A DNA stretch of 64,000 bases, from contig CM054116.1 in assembly GCA_028673005.1 (NCBI GenBank), positions 95,810,707 through 95,874,706 of the forward strand, read 5' to 3'. Source of the stretch: Tanypteryx hageni. Lineage: Eukaryota; Arthropoda; Insecta; Odonata; Petaluridae. A program made the translations under genes and the position numbers. Of this stretch, positions 35,280 to 46,860 are shown in pieces. The notes under the pieces are model-generated. The model made no database searches and was not told where the DNA came from. It saw nothing but the letters and a program-made list of their open reading frames with translations. The first letter of the stretch is position 1. Every line of letters starts with the position of its first letter.

Positions 35280-36870
35280 ATTAGTCAAGCTTGACCGTAT
35301 TTCTTAGCTCATTATTTAAAGCGAAGAGTTAATTATAAAATGATACTAGGATAAATATTTTGGCATTAAACAATAGATAATTTCATTATACATTGAATTT
35401 AAAAAATAAAATAAATGTATACTTGATCAACAACGATAGGTTTCAAAGATAAATACGAACACTGAATTCTTCTCACATAATGGCGACCAAGCATGCACGA
35501 GCATAAAGAAGTATTACTTCAGAGTATAGACTCAAATAAAATTGAAATGTACCATCTTCTGGCTTATGTTGGAACTATTATAATTTGGTAGAATATTTTC
35601 AAGTTTTGGTACTTAAAAGTACCGTCAGGGTATAAAGGGATAAAATACAAGAAAATAAGTCAAGTCGTGTTGACTCGATAAAATCTATTTGAAGGCCACG
35701 CATTGATTTCACGCTTCCACAAAAACGAGGTCGAGACCAAGGAATACTTCATAGATGCAATTGGTTTTTGTGATAATCGACGAATACCAATATCTTTTAA
35801 CATTCACGGACACCTATCGACCTTGGGAGATATGAGGCACCCTAAAAAATTGGACAGAGCGAAAAAAATTACAGAGTCACATGACGGACAGTCATTCAAT
35901 TATTGATATGCGCCAATCCACAACAGCCTTTAAAATATAAGATAAAAAAGACAAGGAAAATAGCATCGGATATAGAGAAAACGCGAAGTTTGGAATGCAT
36001 ACCTAAAGAGGCGTAGTAAGAGAGGGCGGAGGATTTGGTATGGAGGGATTAAAATAGACAGAAATCAGGAAGCAGGAGAGAACGTGTGACGTCAAGGGAG
36101 GTGCCAGTTGCACGAATAAGGCGTGGGAGAAATGTGAGGCGAGAAAGAGAGCACAACATCCCTCATAAGGTTCTTCGAGGCAGATCATCGCCTATATATC
36201 TTAATCTCTACATCTTAATCTCATTCCTCTCTCTTATTCTCTCTGTCCTCACACCCACTTTCTTCTCTTTTTAATTCCTTCTCTACTCTCTTCCCCCTCT
36301 CTTCCTCCTTTCCTCTCTCAATTCCCTTGTTCTCCCTCCCTCTTTCGAGGACGTCCGAGGGCGTGTCACCGCTCACGACCCGTCACACGTCGTCCGTGTT
36401 CCAAGGACCTTCCTCTCCAGACGAAATGAAAAAGTACATGACAAAAAATCGTATTGCAGCAAGACGCTTATCCGGATTATATACACCTTTCCGTTCGTGG
36501 GATTATTCTCCAGCGTGCCGATAGACAGACCGTTCCAAGATCGAGGACGCAGGTGACGATTTGTTATGCGAGGCAAGCGGAATCCTCTCTCGAAGACCGG
36601 GAGTCCCATTGTGCCAACTTATAAGGAGCGGAAAATAGTTCTTCCTGTAGCAACGGAAAATTCGGTTTCAATGTTGGGAGAGCGCTGAAAATTGAGAGAT
36701 TCAGGTAAAAGGGTTGTTGTTGAGCTTGAAATGGAATGATTTATACCTTTGTAAATTCACCTCAGAGTCTTCTCCTGTCCGGGAGATTGCAATTTTAGTA
36801 GATAAAATGAAGATTCCGTTTTCGCCGGATGTAACATTATTTTTGCCAAATTAACGATGAAAACTAGTGC
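35280..36870. other. No gene recognised; CT-rich patch
   Basis: A CT-rich tract lies at about 36,215-36,350 and a GC-richer patch at 36,350-36,620. The open frames of 60-78 codons on both strands show no domains. Confidence 0.4.
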
Positions 36871-36874
36871 ACAC

Positions 36875-37140
36875 ACGCTGATCGCTTATGCTGCTCGCTT
36901 ATGCTGCTCGCTTATGCTGCTCGCTTATGCTGCTTATGCTGCTCGCTTATGCTGCTCGCTTATGTTGCTTATGCTGCTCGCTTATGCTGCTCGCTTATGC
37001 TGCTCGCTTATGCTGCTTATGCTGCTCGCTTATGCTGCTCGCTTATGCTGCTCGCTTATGCTGCTTATGCTGCTCGCATATGCTGCTCGCTTATGCTGCT
37101 CGCTTATGCTGCTTATGCTGCTCGCTTATGCTGCTCGCTG
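36875..37140 (+). repeat. Minisatellite with 13-bp and 9-bp subunits in a 48-bp higher-order unit
   Basis: The 13-mer ATGCTGCTCGCTT alternates with the 9-mer ATGCTGCTT, which is the 13-mer minus CTCG. Blocks of three 13-mers plus one 9-mer (48 bp) recur, with one block having only two 13-mers, one 9-mer reading ATGTTGCTT, and one 13-mer ending GCAT. The array has no stops in three plus-strand frames (86-94 codons, Leu/Ala/Cys-rich). This follows from the unit sequence and is not evidence of a gene. Confidence 0.95.
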
Positions 37141-37149
37141 ATACCAAAA

Positions 37150-37815
37150 TTTAATTGCTGACGAAATCTCGGGAAAATATTTTTATAATATACCTAAGAA
37201 TCCAAGTTAAGTAAAAATTGTAATGCATAAAAATTTTATGGAGAAAATAATGAGAACGGAAAATGGTTAGATAACTGAAAAGTGTTGCTAAAAATGAGTC
37301 ACAGTCTCATGCAAAAAATTACGCCATAGCACATTCAAATAAACATCTATCAAGACTATATTGCATCTTTTTATCAATGAAAGCAATCATTACCTCCCGT
37401 TGCTTTAATAAAATACAGTTTATGTAAGAGATTTCCGTCAGTTCTTCATTTGAAAATTTTGGATTTAAAAAAGGCATCTTTACCTTTTCTTTTGGAATTC
37501 ATGATTTTGTCTCTAGATAAAATCCAACTGAAGCAATTCTTCCAATATCGCCGTCAATTTCTTTTAAACATGCATATTCGTATCTGTGTGATTAGATTTA
37601 CAAAATTAAGCGATAGTTTTCGAATACGAATGCAATATGCATTGTTTTTAAATATTGGTGTGAGACACGTTATACATTCCAAAATATGCTCCAAAAGTAG
37701 CTGAATTAAATTTTAACGCGGCCCGATGAGACACTTTTGAAGTTACAAATGGCCTGCTCAGTGATATCTAAAGCCTCCTGAGAACCTCTTAGTAAAAGGT
37801 TTGATGGTCCTTGAC
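37150..37815. other. AT-rich DNA with a hAT scrap
   Basis: 'acgcggcccgatgagacac' with GGCCTGCTCAGTG at about 37,718-37,764 resembles the right end of a short hAT element, but the left end is missing. An 84-codon frame at 37,450-37,704 has no features. Confidence 0.35.
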
Positions 37816-37821
37816 GTAGAG

Positions 37822-38078
37822 CAGTGTTCTTCAAACTGTGCTCCGCGGAGCCCTTGGGGCTCCGCGAAGTGATTCACGGATTAAAGAAATAATATAAAAA
37901 CAAGTAATAAAATCATAATATAATATAAAATATGATCATATTGTTAAAACAAACATATTTACTTATTGCATGTACAGTTATATACATTCATATCAAAGTT
38001 AATTTGGTTGGCGGAGAGTCGTAGTTTAAAAGGGTCGTTAAAAGGACTCCGCAGCCTCTCGAAGTTTGAAGACCACTG
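37822..38078. mobile_element. Short non-autonomous hAT element (257 bp)
   Basis: The ends are CAGTGTTCTTCAAACTGTG and, inwards from the right, CAGTGGTCTTCAAACTTCG. A perfect 8-bp target duplication ACGTAGAG lies at 37814-37821 and 38079-38086. A subterminal GCTCCGCGGAGCCC palindrome is present. It has no coding sequence. Confidence 0.93.
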
Positions 38079-38089
38079 ACGTAGAGGAT

Positions 38090-40590
38090 TATTTCCTCGG
38101 TAGTGATTCAGAAGCAGTGCAATTAAATTAATTATTGTTATATTACAACAAAGGATACAAGTTGACCATAAGGCTAAATAAGTGGCAACTTGAAATACAA
38201 GGCTACTTTATATACAAATAATATTTACAATTACCCAACTAAGATGAACATTTTTCTTCTAAATTATTACTCAATTAAATACTACAATTTTATACGAGGT
38301 ACAAAACAATTTTTACAAATTCTCCGAGTAATATTAAGATTTCGCTTCCAATATTTAATAATCTGCTACACAAAAACAAAATAAAAATTTTCTATTAAAA
38401 TATAATGCAAGTATTTCATGGTTCCTGGAAGGCCTTCACTGCTACATGAGCGGTCACGTGACTCACGAGTTTCTCACCTTCCAACTAACTCTCCCCCCAG
38501 GCTATCCTCTACATCTCTCTCACAAGTGTAAATTTATCTAGTTACAATTAATGGCTAATTATATTTTAATGTTTTTTGCGACCCTTGCTTTGCAGAGGTC
38601 TACGTGCTGAGAAAAAAGGCTACGTCAATTCTACAAGTAGATTATTTCCAACTTCTATCCCCCTGTTGAGAATTTTTAAAAATTTAAATGGATTGCAAAC
38701 AGCCACAGATACTGATTTTCGGTATAATACCGATTTCACGAAAAGTGTCATTTTCCACAAACTTCTGGCGAATTGTAGGTGCACAGCAAATTAGCAAATT
38801 AGTCACACATTGGTAACTTGTAAAAACCACAGATGATATTACGTGATGCGAATCATCGCGTTTCTGCCTTCAATATTTTTTAATCGTACTTTTGATTTAT
38901 TCTGCTGTTTGTCAATGCGCTGCTAGCTTAGAAAGAACTCTAATGGAAACTGAGAATTCTTTTGAATTTACGGTTCGCTAAATTTGAAAGTTACGGCTTA
39001 GTGACAGTCTTTGCAACACATTTCTTAAGGATTGCGCTGCAGAAATTCTATTCCCGATTGCTATCATATGACTGAATTTCATTGAAAGATTCTGCCACAG
39101 TGCCTATGAATACAAATTAAGCACTATTTTATAACATTTGCCTATTAGCATCGCAACTGGCAAGAAGCGTACTTTTACAACCAATTAAATATTAAATGCC
39201 ATTATATTGAGAGAAAAAGATGTTACAAACATCTTATCACATTAATAATAATTTATATTCTATCAATTTCAGAAATACGATAAATATCTTCTGATAACAT
39301 TTAATGTTAATAAACCTATTCCTCGCTTTGCGTGGTACCTGCGTTACTGAGAAAGGCCGTGTAAAGCAAAACTGTGCAAATTGGGATAGGTATCCACATA
39401 AGAATGCATGAGATTACATTTGAGCGCCGTCTCAATTCAGCGTGTAACATTTTAGTTATGTTTCATTAAGAAACCCTCCCTTTATTCTTTATTATAGACC
39501 CTGAATCGAGTTGAAACATTTCATGATTTTTAATGCTTGGAGACCGTTCCTAAACCGAGCTAAAGTAAAATTTATGGCCGTGTAATTCGAGGTTGCTCTC
39601 TAAAATGAATGTTAAGGAAAAATATGTAAAGCGACGGATAAGTGTGTTAATAATCGCAATTGCCTTAGGCTCCTCTTCGAATACTTGAGAAGAAAGAACT
39701 GGCTAAACATTTACCTCGAACAAAAAGACCTGCCAACGACATCACGAACTCTTTCTAAGTGACTCACATTACGCCTGAAAAAACCTCGTCCAAGGCCAAG
39801 TTGCCCAAAAACTATCCTTGGCCATCGTCTTGCGGCCTTCATCTGTTAGCCGCGAGTGAAGCGATATCCCTCCTTCACGAGCCATCGATCATCGTAACTC
39901 AAATGCGTGGGAGAGCGCGCCCGAGAGGGAGGGATACATGCATTCGTTTTTTTTAGGGTTCCCCGCCCAGCGTGTAACCAACCTGCGTTTATTATTCGCC
40001 AGTTGGGCCATAGCGATCGCCTCGAAAGGGTCACGCGCGCATCCGTAAATCGGAGAAAGTAGTTGTCCTCACGGTGCCAATCGGAGAGAGAGAGGGGGAG
40101 GGAGGGAGAGGTAGGGGGAGGGAGGCGCTGCGCTCGCGGGCGCGCCTCCGTCGATTGCGGTCGGAGGCGGAAGTTAAAAGAGCCCGCTACCGATCAACGT
40201 TTGAAACTTAAGATAATGTTTTCCAAGAAGGACGCTTAATTTATGTTGTTCGAGGAAAAGATTTTAAAAGCCCTTCACTTATAACCTTCGTGGGGGTAGC
40301 GATCGCTTCGTTCTAACTTTTCCTGGCGGGCGTGATCGCGGTCCGATTTAGGAGTCGTTATTCGGCCGATGTAATTGTTTATTTCCCGAAGATCCGACGT
40401 ATTCGTCCTCAGAATATCTCCACCCGACGACGACGTTCGAAAGCTTTAAACCTTGGTAATGACTGTTATTACATTATCGAGCGGAAATGTTGCTGTGTTT
40501 TTATTGTAATTTACCAAAATTGATATGGGCCACCATGCAGTCCAAGGGCTCGCTCGTGCATTTTAAATTAGTCGAGAGATTCGTAAAAAT
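38090..40590. other. No gene recognised; CpG-rich GAGA-containing patch near 40.1 kb
   Basis: 38.1-39.7 kb is AT-rich and featureless. About 39,740-40,440 is GC-richer. It has GCGATCGC twice (40,013 and 40,301), a GAGAGAGAGA run at 40,085 and a CpG-dense core at 40,125-40,175. This composition is seen at insect promoters and Polycomb/GAGA-factor targets, but no TATA, start codon context or exon can be assigned. Confidence 0.3.
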
Positions 40591-40591
40591 A

Positions 40592-40921
40592 ATGGTGACA
40601 TTGGAAATAAATAAAAACTCCTGAACCGTAAAATAATACAAGTGAGCAATCACAAGTCAATAAGAAAAAAATAAAGGGGAAAAAATAAATTTATACAAGT
40701 TTGCAGGACGATAGCCTACAGGGACCTGTTGTAGGAAACTAGCCTAAATAGAAAAGAAAAGGCTAGTTTCCGACAACAGGTCCCTGTAGGCCATCGTCCT
40801 GCAAACTTGTAAGTATAAATTTATTTGTTTCCCCTTAATTTTTCTCTTATTGACGTGTGATTGCTCGCTTGGATTATTTTGCAGTTCAGGAGTTTTTATT
40901 TATTTCCATTCTGTACACCAT
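40592..40921. repeat. Long fold-back inverted repeat (330 bp)
   Basis: Arms of about 145-155 bases (40,592-40,745 and 40,760-40,921) are inverted copies separated by a 14-base loop. The inner arm is nearly perfect (TTTGCAGGACGATAGCCTAC against its inverse, and AAACTAGCCT against AGGCTAGTTT). The outer part (GGAAATAAATAAAAACTCCT) also pairs, with scattered mismatches. It has no coding sequence. It is either a fold-back transposon or a source of long double-stranded RNA if transcribed. Confidence 0.9.
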
Positions 40922-40929
40922 AGTCTCCA

Positions 40930-42260
40930 AATTTCATTTTCAACAATGATGACGTAAAAAATATTATACTTAAGATGTTTTGTGACTTAAAAAGAAAATC
41001 ATCGAGTTCGTCATATGGAAAATACAAATTTAAGTTAAGAATCTATTTCATGGAATCACCATTGAAGACGGCTACATGGTAGCTAAAATTTGGATCTGGT
41101 TTTTTCTTAACTTTGTTATGGCTATTGGGGACACTACCTTAGATAAGTACATATTTTTTCAATTTTTTACCTATTTTTTGAAGATTTATTGTGAGAATTG
41201 CTTCATTTAGACGTAAAATATCGATGATAATCTATGGATATTATAGATTTTTAGCGCATTTAAAAAATGCGCTTATAGTTTTCTGGCGTCTGTGCACTTG
41301 GTAAAAATGAAATTGTGACGAAATCGTAAACGACAAAGAGCTGAAAATTGGAGTGTAGATTTATGTACTACTGCCATTTGTTTTTCGTTATATTTGAGTT
41401 TTGAAAAATATGCAGAGTACGGTAAGGATCCATTTGAAATATTTTTTTTTTAATATCTTCCAAGGTCTAAAAGATGGAAAGCTGAAATGTTGAGTGTACA
41501 TTTCCACATTGATGCCACTTGCAAATGAGGTTCTAGTGACTGAATGTGTGGTGGTATAACCATATAAAAGTAAGATATGCTAAATCTACGAATATAACAG
41601 GTGACCAAATTAAACAATTTTCCTCAGTTCATCGATTAGGTTAATGGTAGAAATCTTCATAGCGAAATAAAACACGAAGTACGACCGAATTGAAAAAATA
41701 TAAGAACAACGCAATAATTTCATCCGTGTTCATGAGTAACGCATTACCTGTCAATTTGTAAATTCATAATATAATGTCCCTTTATCAGAAATATGAAAGA
41801 TTCGTTTTTGCTCACAAGCCGAAGAATTTAAGCACGTCCTGTAAAAATCGCTAAAGGTGCCGTTCGAAAAAAGACATTTGTCACTTAGGAAAAACTTCAG
41901 TCAGGTGATATAAAGATGCAGCGAAGAAGCCGTCGTTCGACTATGTTTGGCAACCACGGAGGTGTAGGAGGATAAAAAAGCGTTATAAAACATTTGCTGG
42001 CTCATCGAGCTGATGGCAGATGAGTGAAATACCGTTAGCTACACTTCCTATGTCGGAGATGAACAAAACCGTGATGGCATAAACCACAGCAACGATCAGT
42101 AAGGCACTTTTTCTCTCTTCCACGTTTAAAAAAGTTAACCACATATTCAGTTAAAATACTGCAATGACGTAAAAATAACTTTCCCGACGCTCATAGAGGG
42201 AGCCTCGCAGGATGATAGTCGCGAGTCAAGTTTTCGTAGTGCTTCGTGGAAAATAAATAT
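40930..42260. other. AT-rich DNA, nothing recognised
   Basis: No open frame above 60 codons and no repeat terminus was identified. Confidence 0.5.
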
Positions 42261-42268
42261 TATTCAGT

Positions 42269-42690
42269 TATTCATTGCACCATCTCTCAGATACCCATTG
42301 CGCGTAGGCAAGAGGAAATCGGCAGGTCGTTTAAAAAAAAGCTAACGGTTTGGCCGTAAAAGTCAATAATCGGAAAGTTATCTTTATCCTAAAATTTTTA
42401 AACTGACCAGCTATTTATTGCACTACTTCTCAGATGCCCACTGCGCGTAGGCCAGAGAGAATCGGCAGGTCGTAAAAAAAGCTAAACGGCATATATTGGT
42501 AACCCAGGGAAGTCACCTTTCTTCCTGAACTTCTTAAATTGACCAGCTATTCATTGCACTATCTCTCAGATACCCGCCGCCTAGGTCCGAGGAAATCAGC
42601 AGGTAGTAAAAAGAAACTCAACGGTGACTACATTTTAGTAACGGTAACATATCAAGCAATTTTAGTTTTATAACTGTACGATAAATAAAA
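42269..42690 (+). repeat. Three-copy tandem repeat, unit about 140 bp
   Basis: Unit starts at about 42,269, 42,412 and 42,548 (spacings 143 and 136). Each has 'tattcattgcac.atctctcagata.cc', a 'gcgtaggc' region, GAGGAAATCGGCAGGTCG or a close variant, an A-run and 'ctaacgg'. The units differ by about 15-25%. The intervening parts diverge more. Stops interrupt every frame in at least one unit, so it does not look coding. Confidence 0.8.
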
Positions 42691-42699
42691 TAATACACA

Positions 42700-43725
42700 C
42701 GGAAGTAGATAACTTGATACTAATGTTTGTTTTATTTTTTTAACAAACAGTAATACATTTTATGTGGATCCAAAAAGTGAGTCTTCACAGTGAATTTTAT
42801 TTGAGCACTTTCATTTAAGATTGAAAATATGCAAACACGCAGCCATAACAACATTTCGAGAATGTTAAGTGACTATCAAAGTTGTCCGTTGAAATGGCGG
42901 CAAATGATGATTTGTCGACGTAACTTAGCATCATCCGTGATATCAATCAAGTCGATAAAAGTCGTTCGCTTGAGTACTTAATTCTTAAATCCACATCTTA
43001 CGTCTTTCCCATAGACAAACTCACGCAAAAACACGCGGCGAGCCCAAAAGTAGTTTGATATTAAATATGTAGTAAATAAAAGTAAATCTCGAATAAAAAG
43101 CGACGATAGCAGAAGAAACCAGCGTAGTTTTCAAAAACCAAAAAATGTCCCCCTCCCCCCAAAAACCAAAGATAAGCTCGCGCAACAACGGCGAGAAAAG
43201 CTTCACTTAACGCAAGAAAAATCGTTCGTGACTTCCATTATCCCTCTTATTGGCTCCGCATTCTAACAGAGAATTTTTTCTCCCCTTTTTTCCCTCGGCT
43301 CCAGCTCATTGTACTTTTCCATCTCCTTCAAGGTCGTAGGGAGAGGGGGAGAGAGGGAAAAAAGAGAAAGGTGGATGGACAGACGGATGGGCGAATTGAA
43401 CAGAGGGAAACGTATCTTTACGCGAGCGGAAGAACGAAATAAAAAGACTACACATATCACACGTGGAGTCCGCACATTCCAAACTTGGGGGGATCAAAGG
43501 CCTTCGAGGAGTTCCCCGCGGCTTCTAATTTTTTTAAGACGCCGTCTCGAGGGGAGAGCTTTAGAGAAAGGACCACTTCGCTACGCTACGAACGCTCTCA
43601 CGAAAAAGCAATTTATGAATTATCATCGTCCGCTTTTTTTACGTTCTAGCCTTTTAAATAAGAATCTTTTCTGTTAGTGTAACGGGATTGTGTATTTCCC
43701 GCAGTTTCCTTTGACGAAAAGTTAA
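42700..43725. other. No gene recognised
   Basis: A GC-richer patch at 43,260-43,640 gives open frames of 122 (plus) and 70 (minus) codons of low complexity without domains. Confidence 0.4.
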
Positions 43726-43730
43726 TAATT

Positions 43731-43789
43731 TACTTGTACTAGAGAGTAGGAGAATAGAATTATTCTTCTCCTACTCTCTAGTACAAGTA
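43731..43789. repeat. Perfect 24-bp stem hairpin with 11-base loop
   Basis: The left arm ACTTGTACTAGAGAGTAGG followed by AGAA (43732-43754) is exactly inverted at 43766-43788, and one more T-A pair closes it. The loop is TAGAATTATTC. The size resembles a short hairpin RNA, but perfect pairing without bulges is more like a young inverted duplication than a conserved microRNA precursor. Confidence 0.9.
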
Positions 43790-43794
43790 CGATT

Positions 43795-44625
43795 TGACTG
43801 TTGCTCTGGTTACTCCTACGTCAATTTTTCAGCTCCAATGGTTTAACTTCCCGTCCTAGCTTCTGGTCCGTGGCATATGTGTGGTATAGGTAAATTCTAT
43901 CTACAATCACTGTTAGATTTACCAATACAATCTATTTTAGTACCGAATAAAGGAGAACGTCATGGCCAAACTACGTAGTTAAATTTAAGAAAGAATTCTT
44001 ACGCAAAAACTGTATTCACATATTCATTTAAATTGTAATTTAAGATGATAAATTTATAAAAATATATTTTTTTGACCAAACGTATATATACGCATATGAG
44101 AAAGTTTGTGCAATGTATATTGCGCCGTTTATTTTCTAGATGCCATATTTTATTTTTTAATCGTCCAAATTGGCGTAATTATTCATGAACCCTTAAGGGT
44201 CTTTTATAGCGCACGCTTTACATTTTATTAATTTTATAACATCGTATTTAACTCTCATCCTAGGCCTCCTCAGTACCTTTCCTTGAGTTTACCATCTATT
44301 TAGTTATAGTTCTGGGGGAATCTTTGTGCCAGCGTTGATTGATTTAATAGAGGTATTCCCAATTCCATATGGCTTTCTTTAGGCCTGTCGCGCACGATAT
44401 AAATGAACGAAGGCTTTTGTTTACCCTACGTTATGGCATCAATTGTTATTCCGACTACAAAATTCGTGGATAAGTGTTTACTTACCACACCATCACTAGA
44501 AACTGTAACAATCCACAAAGAAACCATCGACTGTTTTTTGCCCGAATGACAACCGGCCTGTGTGCCTGGTTCAGAAGAGATCTTTGCTACAACGATTTCC
44601 TTTTCATGTGTGGTCGTTCACTTAG
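43795..44625. other. AT-rich DNA, nothing recognised
   Basis: No supported feature. Confidence 0.5.
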
Positions 44626-44631
44626 GCCAGA

Positions 44632-44910
44632 AGTCGCCAAACTTTTTACTGAAAGGGCCACATGAGGGTTCATGATCCACTGTGCGGGCCACATACGGCA
44701 TTTCAAATGACTGGGGGGGGGGGGGGGGAGGGGAAGCGTGTGGAAATTTCAAAGAGCAAGTTTTGAGAATGGTTTTCGATTCCGTAATATGTAATTTACT
44801 TATATTAAAAGTAGATTTCACCCAATTACTAGTAAAATGTCGTATCATTAGATATCATAAATGATATGTAATGAATACTCTTGCTGATAAGGCGGGCCAC
44901 GAAAATTTTA
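44632..44910. mobile_element. hAT fragment with one recognisable end
   Basis: CCAGAAGTCGCCAAACTTTT followed by GGGCCACATGAGGG and GCGGGCCACA is the usual layout of a short hAT end. A further GGCGGGCCACG lies at about 44,891. I find no matching inverted end, so it is truncated. Confidence 0.55.
44713..44733 (+). repeat. Poly-G run (16 G, A, 4 G)
   Basis: An uninterrupted run of 16 G, then A, then GGGG, inside the hAT fragment. The strand is G-quadruplex capable. Confidence 0.95.
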
Positions 44911-44919
44911 GTTAATTAA

Positions 44920-45780
44920 AAATAATGTTGATTGCAATTGTACTTATTGTATTCGATTATTTTTTTAAGAGAATCTACTCATATATTAATAGCAAAGACA
45001 TTGAAGCAAGAAAATTGTAATAGTGATCTCTAATCTATTCAGAAGAGGCTACTTTGAAAGCCACGCCTTGACGACTTTGAAGGAAATTAGTAATAAAATT
45101 AGTCTATCACCTTGAGTATGCCAATAACAATAATATTATAACACAGATCTAAATAAACCATTTTTATTTTTAGATTAATAAAATAAAACCACGGCAAAAT
45201 TATTCAAAATTTATGAAATGGGAGATTATTTATACACCATAATCGTCCCTATACTAATTAGTAATTGTTCCTTTCATCAGAACATTTTGAGTTCCGTATC
45301 TTTTTATTTCCTTATTTCTAATTCGAAATCAACGCGGTAGAATCTTGACGACAACGACCTTGAATTGCACCTTTGGACTTTTAGCTTCAACGATTTGTTT
45401 GTAGATGGCAGCGGCAGCTACAGGAAAATTTTCTAATTGGAGAACTATTAATTCTTATGTAAAATATCGTTCAAGTTTCTAAAACAATAATGCAATAGTG
45501 ACTGCAAAATATTTGCTACTTAAGTTAATTTTTCGTTTTCCTCGCGTATCTCAAATTCAAAGGCAAATGGTTTATTTCAATGTTATATGTATACACTATT
45601 AATGATTTTGCAGGACCATAAAATCAATAACATCGAAAAAATTTTGAAAATTAAAAGTTTTTCATACTGAGGGATCAATTCCACTCGTGGTACGCCAAGT
45701 TTCGAGGATAATTATTAATAAAATTTTTTCCGACAAAATGACTGAAATATTTAAGGTTCTTAAATATTTGTATTAATGTC
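44920..45780. other. AT-rich DNA, nothing recognised
   Basis: No supported feature. Confidence 0.5.
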
Positions 45781-45834
45781 AAAAAAGGGGACTCTAATTT
45801 CCTAAAAAAAACTGTAATTAGAGTCCCTATTTTT
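45781..45834. repeat. 18-bp hairpin with 16-base loop
   Basis: The left arm contains GGGGACTCTAATT and the right arm AATTAGAGTCCC, with the pairing extended by a G-T wobble, one mismatch and five A-T pairs. The loop is CT-poor and A-rich. Confidence 0.85.
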
Positions 45835-45850
45835 CAAGATTATCATATTA

Positions 45851-46023
45851 CCGTAGTGCTCAACCATTTTTTATTCCCATTAATAATTCATATAATACTG
45901 AAAGGCAGTTTCGTAAAAATCCACTTTTTGGAAAAAATGGGGTTTGTTTTCATCATGGTGAGACCAAGGTTTTATGACAAAATGATTGGTGGGACGCAAG
46001 ATGCTAAAGGTTGAGTACCACTG
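45851..46023. mobile_element. Very short hAT-like element (173 bp)
   Basis: The ends CCGTAGTGCTCAACC and, inwards from the right, CAGTGGTACTCAACC match at 12 of 15 positions. No 8-bp target duplication is evident. It is the first of a cluster of five such elements. Confidence 0.6.
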
Positions 46024-46207
46024 CTCTAAAAGGCTGTTGAATGCAAGTTTCTTTAACGCACGGCAACGTATTATTAAACGAGTTATTGCACCAGAGCGTT
46101 AATTTTAACAATCAAATCTGTTGCACTATTACGATTTATCCACTTTTGCAATATGCTCAATCAATAAGTTTCACTATTAATTTAAACAATTTAATCGTAC
46201 TCTACTG

Positions 46208-46465
46208 CAGTGTTTCTCAACCTTTTCAGAGCCGCAGCCCCTCCTATGAAGTCCCACAATTTCTGTGGACCACTCCCCATGAAAAGTAAATGCATTTTTC
46301 ATTCATTGCCACGTTTGTTCACTTTGAAATATTAATTAAGAGTTGTGCGCGGGATCAAACAAGTTATAGATAAAAACAAACATCATGTCCAGCTCAATTC
46401 GCGGACCCCCGAGAAAAAACGCGCGGACACATATGGGTCCGACGGTCCCCGGTTGAGAAACACAT
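46208..46465. mobile_element. Short non-autonomous hAT element (258 bp)
   Basis: The left end is CAGTGTTTCTCAACCTTTTC. Inwards from the right it reads ATGTGTTTCTCAACCGGGG, with the outermost bases mutated. The flanks CTCTACTG/TTCTACTG form an 8-bp duplication with one mismatch. Confidence 0.85.
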
Positions 46466-46860
46466 TTCTACTGCAATCGTTGTTTCACTGGTGCTGTTCT
46501 TGGTGGAAAAAAGATTGGTTTAACATTATTAACTGAATTCTTCAATGAGAGAGAATTGTTAGTCTTTACTGTTAGAATAATATTCAAAGAGATTTTAATG
46601 AAAAATAATCTTTCTCCGTCTTCTAGGTACTCAAAATGTCCTTTATAAATAGAAAAATTTATAATGAAAATCATTTACGTCTCGCAATTTCTGCCTTAGA
46701 GAGTACATATTCATATTTCAAAGGGTATCAAGAGGTTAATCTTATTAATATCTGGCTTGGATAATTTTCTTTCTAATACAGAATTTACCGCTTTAATAAT
46801 ACCAAATCAAATGTGGAAAAAAATAGTCAAGTGAAACATCTCAAGAAGGCCAAGCCAAGA

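Noticed and set aside
36875..37140. Regular repeats resembling a CRISPR array
   Set aside because: The units are contiguous 13-mers and 9-mers without unique spacers, in eukaryotic DNA.
36857..37161. Three overlapping Leu/Ala/Cys-rich open frames in the minisatellite
   Set aside because: All three plus-strand frames are open because the 13-mer and 9-mer contain no stops. There is no coding signal outside the array.
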